This document shows, in pieces, positions 29,249-33,928 of a DNA stretch of 33,928 nucleotides. This DNA comes from Pseudomonadota bacterium (GTDB taxonomy: Bacteria > Desulfobacterota > Desulfobulbia > Desulfobulbales > Desulfocapsaceae). The stretch covers positions 1-33,928 of the forward strand of contig JAHJLI010000086.1 in the NCBI GenBank assembly GCA_018821785.1, written 5' to 3'. The notes under the pieces are model-generated. The model searched no databases. It was not told the origin of the DNA and saw only the letters and a program-made list of their open reading frames with translations. The number at the start of each line of letters is the position of its first letter. The stretch's first letter is position 1. Both the position numbers and the translations under genes were made by a program.

Positions 29249-30532
29249 TTATGTCAGGTCAAAGGGTTGCCCTGTGGCCATCAACACGCTTGACCAGAGA
29301 CGCCCGGCGGGGTCCACCCTTTTTCGATGCAGTACCGCCATGGGGATGGGCACATGGGTAAAGCGGTTATTCCAGTGACCGACCAGCATATTGGTAAAGC
29401 CGGCCATGCCGGCATGCACCGCATAATGACCAAGCTGCAGGCAGAAAGCGGAATCATAGGCTGAGGCTGGTGTGGAGCGGATCATGTAGCTTGGGTCGAT
29501 GTATTTAAGGGTCAGGTTCATGTTGATTGCCTTGAAATGCGCCTTGATTTCATCGCACAGCACCAGACCGATATCGCCCAGTTTACGATTCCCGGAGGCA
29601 TCCTCCCCCAGGTCAGCGCTTACCAAGTTCTGGCCAGCGCCCTCGCCCACCACAATCACGGCGTGACCACGCTGGCGCAGCCGTTTCTCCAAGGCCTTGA
29701 GCAGGCCCTCCATTGTAAATCCCACCTCCGGGATCAAGCAAAAATTGACCTCGGAGTTGGCAAGGGCCGCTGAGGCCGCGATAAAGCCGGATTCCCTGCC
29801 CATCAGCTTGACCAGACCCACCCCGTTGCGGGCACCCACCGCCTCGACATGGGCGGCATAGGTGGAGTGACGGGATTCAGAAACTGCGGTTTCGTAGCCA
29901 AAGGAGAGGTCCACATGGCAGATGTCGTTGTCTATGGTCTTGGGGATGGCGATGATGGCAATATTGAGCCCGCGCCGCTTAACTTCAGCGGCAATGGCTG
30001 CAGCGCCTCGCAGAGTACCGTCCCCGCCAATGGCAAAGAAGATACCGATGTTCAGGTTCACCAAGGTATCGACCATGGTGGAAATATCCTGTGGTCCCCG
30101 CGAAGAACCGAGCAAGCTGCCCCCCTTCTGATGGATAGATTCGACCACTTTCGGGCTCAGTTCGATGGGGGTATGATAATAAGCGGGATTCAGACCCTCA
30201 AATCCGTACCGGAACCCGTGCACCCTCTTGACACCGTAATGATGGTGCAGGCTTAAGACCAGGGACCGGATTACATCATTGAGCCCCGGACATAAGCCGC
30301 CGCAGGTGACAATGCCGCAGGAGAGGGTGCTGGGATCAAAAAATATCTTTTCCCTGGGCCCGGCCATGTCAAAGGCCGGCGGCACCTGCCCGTCGTCAAG
30401 CAGCAGTTTGATCTCCTCAAGCATACCATGGTAGAGGACCGCGTCCTTGTCGGTGGTGAAACTGATGCCCTGCATGGGGTTGTCGTAGAGGCACCCACCA
30501 AGCCTGTTCACCCTGAAATCATCGGGATTCAT
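29249..30532 (-). CDS. 6-phosphofructokinase, ATP-type (long form)
   Basis: The 427-residue enzyme belongs to the longer PFK group. GGLCPGLN lies at 78-85, GGDGT at 169-173 and PKTIDND at 197-203, and LMGRESGFIA follows. GGDGT (not GGDDS) suggests ATP rather than pyrophosphate as donor. PKTIDND is shared with both PPi enzymes and the plant/trypanosome-like ATP enzymes, so the donor should be treated as probable. It phosphorylates fructose 6-phosphate. AAGGAG lies ten bases before the ATG. It is transcribed away from the cheB promoter region, towards gap. Confidence 0.9.
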   Translation of the reverse strand: MNPDDFRVNRLGGCLYDNPMQGISFTTDKDAVLYHGMLEEIKLLLDDGQVPPAFDMAGPREKIFFDPSTLSCGIVTCGGLCPGLNDVIRSLVLSLHHHYGVKRVHGFRYGFEGLNPAYYHTPIELSPKVVESIHQKGGSLLGSSRGPQDISTMVDTLVNLNIGIFFAIGGDGTLRGAAAIAAEVKRRGLNIAIIAIPKTIDNDICHVDLSFGYETAVSESRHSTYAAHVEAVGARNGVGLVKLMGRESGFIAASAALANSEVNFCLIPEVGFTMEGLLKALEKRLRQRGHAVIVVGEGAGQNLVSADLGEDASGNRKLGDIGLVLCDEIKAHFKAINMNLTLKYIDPSYMIRSTPASAYDSAFCLQLGHYAVHAGMAGFTNMLVGHWNNRFTHVPIPMAVLHRKRVDPAGRLWSSVLMATGQPFDLT

Positions 30533-30675
30533 TGCCTGTCTCCTTGCAGCCGATTGCCCGGCAAATCGACCGGGCCAGAAGAGTTCAGTACCTTAGAAAT
30601 TCTTTCTTAAAAAACAAGAAAATAATATCTAAAGTACTAACATAAATTACTAGCCGAAGGCAAGGGCGTTACCGT

Positions 30676-30707
30676 GGTCATATATAACCACATGGGCAAA
30701 TATGACC
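30676..30707. promoter_or_regulatory. Putative enhancer (UAS) for sigma-54 promoter P3
   Basis: Half-sites GGTCATATATAACC (30676-30689) and GGGCAAATATGACC (30694-30707) start 18 bp apart. A third related 14-mer, GGTCATCAACGACC, lies at 30717-30730. The centre of the main pair is 116.5 bp from the GG of the -24 box. The arrangement matches the 32.3-kb locus and indicates one common activator. Confidence 0.75.
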
Positions 30708-30806
30708 CTGTTGCCTGGTCATCAACGACCGTCCTCTATGCAACTTTTCAGTATTTTCTTCATACATAGCAGAACAATAGATGACATGATTCGAGTACCG
30801 GAATCC

Positions 30807-30821
30807 TGGCACAATGATTGC
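30807..30821 (+). promoter_or_regulatory. Sigma-54 promoter P3
   Basis: TGGCACAATGATTGC is an exact match to TGGCAC-N5-TTGC. It shares all but one base with P4 at 32415-32429. Transcription should start near 30833 and run through the atpG fragment into cheB and the Cys-rich gene. Confidence 0.85.
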
Positions 30822-30937
30822 TTAATAAAAGAGTGAGCATACGTGTACCTTCCCGTCGGGAACTTCACTGCCGTGATCCTTGTCATGGCCCATGAGTAAG
30901 AAGAGAGGGATGTAAAGAGAATCTCCCCCCAGCGTAT

Positions 30938-30997
30938 CCTTGCGGGCGCTTATCCGCGAATATCTTTTTGTCTCGCTTTTCCGGGCCTGTGCCGAAT
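30938..30997 (+). repeat. Fragment of atpG in the cheB leader
   Basis: This 60-bp segment matches atpG 25556-25615 at 58 positions, in the same orientation. It is too short to encode anything useful and lies in the untranslated leader of cheB. The homology stops abruptly on both sides. Together with two further copies downstream it shows that DNA from the atpG-DUF2254-SDR region was duplicated here and then mostly lost. Confidence 0.9.
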
Positions 30998-31075
30998 ACA
31001 GACGACCGAAAACACTTCCCCGGGAGAATTCCCGTTGAAGCAAACGGCTTTCTCACATAACGGGAGAGGTTGCCA

Positions 31076-31684
31076 ATGAATGTTAGGCGTATTGCAAAAG
31101 ATTTTCCTGTCGTTTGCGTGGGTGGTTCAGCAGGCGGCCTTGACGCGTATACCCGTTTGCTGCGGCATCTGCCGGTCGATATGGGTGTGGCAATTGTCAT
31201 CGTTAATCACCTGAGAACCGTGGCCACAACACTCCACGAGATTCTCCCGCATTTTACCAAAATGCCGGTTGAGCTGATCAAGGAAAGCCTGCTCATCGAA
31301 CCCAACCATGTGTTCATCATCCCGGGAAATCGTGATTTGCACGTTTTTGAAGGAGAGTTCCGTTTAAAGCCGATATCCAAGCCCAGAGGATGGCCCGACG
31401 TGATTACGGTTTTTCTACGTTCCTTGACCAAGAACTGGGACGGCAAACTTATCGCCGTCATTGTGTCCGGATATGATGGAGACGGGTCGGCGGCGTTATG
31501 CGGCATAAAAGAGGTGGGAGGCATTACCATCGCCCAGAAACTCGATACAGCCAAACAGCCTGATATGCCTGAGAGCGCAATTGAAAGCGGGTGTATAGAT
31601 TTTGTTCTTTCACCGGAGGATATCGCTCAAGAAATTGTTCGCATTTCGCACGCTGAGGAACTGGAAATGGGATCTGACCCATGA
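31076..31684 (+). CDS. Stand-alone CheB-type methylesterase domain protein
   Basis: The 202-residue protein is a CheB catalytic domain without the receiver domain. The triad is present: S18 in GGSAGG, H45 in IVNHL and D136 in YDGDGS. CheB removes methyl groups from glutamates of chemoreceptors; stand-alone forms may act on other signalling proteins. I chose the ATG at 31076, with GGGAGAGG nine bases upstream; a TTG six bases earlier is the longer alternative. The last residues (ELEMGSDP) and the stop codon come from the 33-bp repeat, so the native 3' end was replaced. It follows sigma-54 promoter P3. No other chemotaxis gene is in the window. Confidence 0.85.
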   Translation: MNVRRIAKDFPVVCVGGSAGGLDAYTRLLRHLPVDMGVAIVIVNHLRTVATTLHEILPHFTKMPVELIKESLLIEPNHVFIIPGNRDLHVFEGEFRLKPISKPRGWPDVITVFLRSLTKNWDGKLIAVIVSGYDGDGSAALCGIKEVGGITIAQKLDTAKQPDMPESAIESGCIDFVLSPEDIAQEIVRISHAEELEMGSDP

Positions 31685-31690
31685 ATAAAC
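31658..31690 (+). repeat. 33-bp direct repeat, copy 2
   Basis: Identical to 25799-25831. In this copy it encodes the C-terminal end of CheB and then a dead DUF2254 start (ATG at 31681, stop after 14 codons). A few bases later the SDR-derived segment begins. Almost all of DUF2254 has therefore been deleted between the two homologies. Confidence 0.9.
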
Positions 31691-31714
31691 AACTGCAAAT
31701 AAGGAGAACAAAAG

Positions 31715-31782
31715 ATGAATACTAGAACTAAAGTTGCAGTGATTACGGGTGCCGGTCAGGGAATTGGTCGGGCCATTGCCTT
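31715..31782 (+). repeat. 5' end of the SDR gene, copied
   Basis: This 68-bp segment matches 27250-27317 at 63 positions and keeps the start codon, preceded by a similar AAGGAGAA ribosome-binding site. It encodes [20 protein letters not shown], the NAD-binding start of the reductase. It then joins in frame to an unrelated secreted protein. Confidence 0.9.
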
Positions 31783-32170
31783 GATGAGTGTCATTGCTGC
31801 AGTGTTCTTCTGTGCAGGTCATGCTGGAGCAAAAGAGGTAAACCTCGGTACGGGAGAAACCTTTCGTCAGGGAGACCTCACCGTCACCTGCGGTCAATTG
31901 TCAACTGATACCCCTCTGGCCCTCAAAGACTGCCAGTACTGGGACAATTATAAAGAAAAATGCCTGTTTGAAAAAACAAAGTATATCTATAAAAATATCG
32001 AATGCGTTGAAGATTGTCAGCACTGGGAGGCGTTCAACAGCACCTGTCATTACCAGACAACGTGTACTTTTTACCCGCCCCAGATGGCATTTGTAAGGAC
32101 AACTTGCGAAAAGTTTGACGATTATAGCAATACCTGTCTGAAAACGAGCGAGATCAAAATAGGGCACTAA
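31715..32170 (+). CDS. Cys-rich secreted protein fused to an SDR N-terminus
   Basis: The open frame has 151 codons. The first 23 are the copied SDR start. From M24 (31784) a hydrophobic segment MSVIAAVFFCAGHAGA looks like the end of a signal peptide, with cleavage before KEVN. The mature part has nine cysteines and three related units: DCQYWDNYKEKC, DCQHWEAFNSTC and TCEKFDDYSNTC. I do not recognise the family. The native basic N-terminus seems to have been replaced by the SDR piece, whose ribosome-binding site (AAGGAG) is strong. ATG 31784 has no ribosome-binding site of its own. Whether the fusion is exported is unclear. It lies 30 bases after cheB, probably on the P3 transcript. Confidence 0.65.
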   Translation: MNTRTKVAVITGAGQGIGRAIALMSVIAAVFFCAGHAGAKEVNLGTGETFRQGDLTVTCGQLSTDTPLALKDCQYWDNYKEKCLFEKTKYIYKNIECVEDCQHWEAFNSTCHYQTTCTFYPPQMAFVRTTCEKFDDYSNTCLKTSEIKIGH

Positions 32171-32204
32171 AGCGGGCTAACGCCCCAAACCCAAATGCTA
32201 TAAT

Positions 32205-32224
32205 CCCCTTCCATAGCAAAGGGG
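32205..32224 (+). terminator. Possible terminator hairpin
   Basis: CCCCTT (32205-32210) pairs with AAGGGG (32219-32224) around an eight-base loop, 35 bases after the stop of the Cys-rich gene. No T-run follows, so termination may need Rho or may not occur. Confidence 0.3.
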
Positions 32225-32273
32225 GCACTGAACTGAGTGAAAGCCTTCTCAGAGTAAGGCAGAAACTTCCAAG

Positions 32274-32323
32274 CCTGACAAGGGTCGTATATAACCACTT
32301 GGTTAAATACGACCCTTGTCAGG
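32274..32323. promoter_or_regulatory. 50-bp palindromic enhancer (UAS) for promoter P4
   Basis: Core half-sites GGTCGTATATAACC (32283-32296) and GGTTAAATACGACC (32301-32314) start 18 bp apart. The symmetry extends outward so that 24-base arms (32274-32297 and 32300-32323) pair at 23 positions around a two-base centre. The centre lies 117.5 bp from the GG of the -24 box at 32416. The outer arms are not seen at the other UAS copies. They could add a hairpin in RNA reading through from the upstream genes. Confidence 0.75.
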
Positions 32324-32414
32324 GAGTTGTTACTAACCGACGTTTCCTTCCATAATAGGAAATATTGCCTAAAAAACAATATGATGGACAAAGTGTCGTT
32401 GAGCAGTTGCTGCC

Positions 32415-32429
32415 TGGCGCAATGATTGC
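32415..32429 (+). promoter_or_regulatory. Sigma-54 promoter P4
   Basis: TGGCGCAATGATTGC differs at one base from P3 and fits TGGCAC-N5-TTGC with the exact GG-to-GC spacing. The start would be near 32441. It probably drives the Lmo0937-like, CsbD and PRC-barrel genes. Confidence 0.85.
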
Positions 32430-32612
32430 ATTGCAAAATAGAGAGAACAACAGCTCAGGGCCCCCTCTGGTACCTCATGACGATTTTACAATCAAGTCCA
32501 AGGATATTTGCTAAGGAAAGCATGTTACTGGACACAGCCCATGGATAGAGCCATTGTTTGAGCAAGAATTTTTCATTTTGCAAACTAACAACAAACTGAA
32601 AGGAGGAGTAAA

Positions 32613-32762
32613 ATGATATGGACAATCACTGTAATATTGTTGGTTATGTGGGTGCTAGGCTTGGTGAGTAGTTACACTCTGGGCGGCTGGATACATCTCC
32701 TGCTGGTAATAGCCTTGATTGTGGTTGTGCTTAACCTCTTTCAAGGCCGCAGAAGGGTATAA
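32613..32762 (+). CDS. Small Lmo0937-family membrane protein
   Basis: The 49-residue peptide has two hydrophobic helices (about 4-18 and 26-43) joined by SSYTLGGWIH, and ends in GRRRV. This is the pattern of the Lmo0937 family, small stress-associated inner-membrane proteins of unknown mechanism. AAAGGAGGAG at 32599-32608 is a very strong ribosome-binding site. It is the first gene after P4 and lies about 200 bases before csbD. Confidence 0.82.
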   Translation: MIWTITVILLVMWVLGLVSSYTLGGWIHLLLVIALIVVVLNLFQGRRRV

Positions 32763-32778
32763 GTTAGCTTGAAATCGA

Positions 32779-32820
32779 AACAAGGCAAAATCTTGTTCGA
32801 AATCGGCTCATACCGGTTTC
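32779..32820 (+). other. Paired hairpins after the Lmo0937-like gene
   Basis: AACAAG/CTTGTT (32779-32784 with 32792-32797) and GAAATCGG/CCGGTTTC (32799-32806 with 32813-32820, one G-U pair) form adjacent stems. Outer bases could form an alternative pairing. No T-run follows. It may attenuate or process the P4 transcript; function unproven. Confidence 0.3.
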
Positions 32821-32969
32821 AGCTTGCTACAAGTAATTAAATGAGTGAAAGGCTCACAGAGCGCATAGTATTGTTTTTCAGAAACGAATTATTTCTGACT
32901 TCGACACTCATTGTCCGTGATTTTGATATGTCATGAAAAATTGTTTTCAAACTATTCAAGGAGAACATT

Positions 32970-33173
32970 ATGAATTGGGATCAGGTAAAAGGAAAATGGA
33001 AGCAAGTCAAGGGTAAAGCCCAACAACAATGGGGAAAACTTACTGATGACGACCTTGATGTTATTGACGGCAATCGTGAAGAATTCGTCGGCAGAATTCA
33101 GGAGCGCTACGGCATAGCGAAGGAAGAGGCAGAAAAACAGGTTAACCAATGGGAAACCAACTATAAAGAGTAA
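32970..33173 (+). CDS. CsbD-family stress protein
   Basis: The 67-residue, highly charged soluble protein has the family signature MNWDQVKGKWKQVKGKAQQQ followed by WGKLTDDDLDVIDGNREEF and a C-terminal helix. CsbD-like proteins are induced by general stress in many bacteria; their function is unknown. AAGGAG lies about nine bases before the ATG. It sits between the Lmo0937-like and PRC-barrel genes, a grouping that fits a stress operon downstream of P4. Confidence 0.92.
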   Translation: MNWDQVKGKWKQVKGKAQQQWGKLTDDDLDVIDGNREEFVGRIQERYGIAKEEAEKQVNQWETNYKE

Positions 33174-33202
33174 CAATACTAAACAAAGCTGGAGGAAAAG
33201 GT

Positions 33203-33715
33203 ATGAAAAAGCATACCAAATAATATTCGGTTCTGGCAGTAATGGCAATCACTACGATGATGGCAACATCACCATTTTTCGCATCTGATGTGCAGGCTAT
33301 AAACAAAGCGAAGACGACCACCATGGGTAAGCATAATATTAACCAAGTTGTTACCATGAGTGGTGGCTATTCCATTCTTGGCAGTAAATTCATTGGGATG
33401 GAAGTCGAAAACTCTCAGGGCGAGAACCTTGGAGAAGTAAAGGATATCATGATTGATTCGACCGGCAACGTGCGTTATGCGGCTGTCTCATATGGTGGGT
33501 TCATTGGCATGGGTGATAAAATGTATGCAGTGCCGATGGATGCATTCACTTTTAAGCGTGATAAAGACATGTTTTTTGACGATGTCACACTCATACTTAA
33601 CGTCACCCAGGAACAGCTAAAAGATGAAAAGGGATTTGACAACAAAAACTGGCCAAATCTAGACGAAGAGGGCTACAGAAATGATCTTAACACCCGCTAT
33701 AATATTAAAAAATAG
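33203..33715 (+). pseudogene. PRC-barrel periplasmic protein with a stop in its signal peptide
   Basis: From the ATG at 33203, preceded by GGAGG, the frame reads MKKHTK, then TAA at 33221, then YSVLAVMAITTMMATSPFF and ASDVQA. This is a textbook signal peptide interrupted at codon 7. The mature part contains a PRC-barrel domain (SILGSKFIGMEVENSQGENL, then GEVKDIMIDSTGNVRYAAVS). An internal ATG at 33242 (157 codons) lacks both a ribosome-binding site and the basic signal-peptide start. CAA to TAA by one C-to-T change would explain the stop. A sequence error is the main alternative. PRC-barrel proteins of this kind are often stress-induced. Confidence 0.75.
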
Positions 33716-33756
33716 CAGGTGAACCAGCAACATTTAATCCACAATAAATACCATAG

Positions 33757-33790
33757 ACAGGTCGGCTGGAGTTTTTTTCAGCCGACCTGT
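33757..33790. terminator. Strong hairpin terminator
   Basis: Arms 33757-33768 (ACAGGTCGGCTG) and 33779-33790 form a perfect 12-bp stem around a ten-base loop containing T7. It lies about 40 bases after the PRC-barrel stop and probably ends the P4 transcript. The T-run is in the loop rather than after the stem, so its strength as an intrinsic terminator is uncertain. Beyond it, 33791-33928 shows no supported feature. Confidence 0.6.
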
Positions 33791-33928
33791 TATAGATTCT
33801 CTATCCCGACGCCCTGAGAATCGGCCGAAATTCTCAACTTGCGTTACATTTCATGAGAAAGAGACAGCCAAGGAGAATGAGAAAACCTCTGCTATTGCCT
33901 GAGTGAGTGGGTAGAAAGCAGGAACCGC

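Larger units (their letters stand above)
30533..31075. other. Intergenic region with UAS, promoter P3 and an atpG fragment
   Basis: No gene is supported. The region separates divergent phosphofructokinase and cheB. It holds two or three UAS half-sites (30676-30730), the best sigma-54 element in the window (30807-30821), and a leader of about 240 bases containing the 60-bp atpG copy. A weak minus-strand -24/-12 look-alike near 30660-30673 abuts the UAS and is probably fortuitous. Confidence 0.55.
32171..32612. other. Intergenic region with UAS, promoter P4 and leader
   Basis: No gene is supported. It contains a weak hairpin (32205-32224), the 50-bp palindromic UAS (32274-32323), the sigma-54 element at 32415-32429, and a leader of about 170 bases before the small membrane protein gene at 32613. 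Confidence 0.55.

Noticed and set aside
30659..30673. Minus-strand sigma-54 element for phosphofructokinase
   Set aside because: GG-N10-GC spacing fits, but the -24 box is poor and it directly abuts the UAS, leaving no room for activator looping.

Overview
The window looks like an accessory 'energy and stress' island in a Gram-negative bacterium. A Desulfobacterota-like (deltaproteobacterial) host is my best guess, from the outer-membrane efflux factor, the heavy use of sigma-54 promoters, the OPT/PepD/PqqD-like set and the N-type ATPase. That assignment is inference; there is no rRNA or other phylogenetic marker here.

Layout. 1-3.4 kb: a secreted proline/aromatic-rich protein behind a sigma-54 promoter, then a DedA-PAP2 fusion. 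3.4-8.2 kb (minus strand): an export operon (outer-membrane factor with an in-frame stop, HlyD adaptor, two ABC-2 permeases, no ATPase gene). 8.4-12.2 kb (minus): PepD dipeptidase, OPT peptide transporter and a PqqD-like protein. 12.4-28.0 kb (plus): a long gene train starting at a sigma-54 promoter: broken marC, phosphoglucomutase, an internally deleted histidine phosphatase, then a complete N-type F-ATPase operon (atpD C Q R B E F ... A ... G). A P-type cation pump plus an MgtC-like gene sit between atpF and atpA, and an HPF/RaiA-like gene sits between atpA and atpG. A DUF2254 membrane protein and an acetoin/diacetyl reductase-like SDR follow. 28.2-30.5 kb: GAPDH (plus) and 6-phosphofructokinase (minus), convergent. 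30.5-33.9 kb: two more sigma-54 promoters driving a stand-alone CheB-type methylesterase, a Cys-rich secreted protein, an Lmo0937-like membrane peptide, CsbD and a PRC-barrel protein with a stop in its signal peptide.

The strongest new signal is regulatory. Four loci (about 0.4, 12.4, 30.7 and 32.3 kb) carry a pair of 14-bp half-sites fitting GGTYAWATRTRACC. Each pair lies upstream of a sigma-54 -24/-12 element. At three loci the centre-to-GG distance is 116.5-118 bp; at the fourth it is about 139 bp, roughly two helical turns more. I read this as a local sigma-54 regulon under one unknown enhancer-binding activator, covering the N-ATPase/sugar-fermentation train and the envelope/stress genes.

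Functionally the genes fit survival under energy limitation: sugar-phosphate entry (Pgm, PFK, GAPDH), NADH disposal (acetoin/diacetyl reductase), an ATP-driven ion pump, a second cation pump with an MgtC-like partner, ribosome hibernation (HPF), and envelope proteins. This is inference.

The island also shows decay and shuffling: two in-frame TAA stops, a frameshifted marC, an internal deletion, and a second locus (30.9-31.8 kb) carrying short near-identical pieces of atpG, the DUF2254 start region and the SDR 5' end around cheB.
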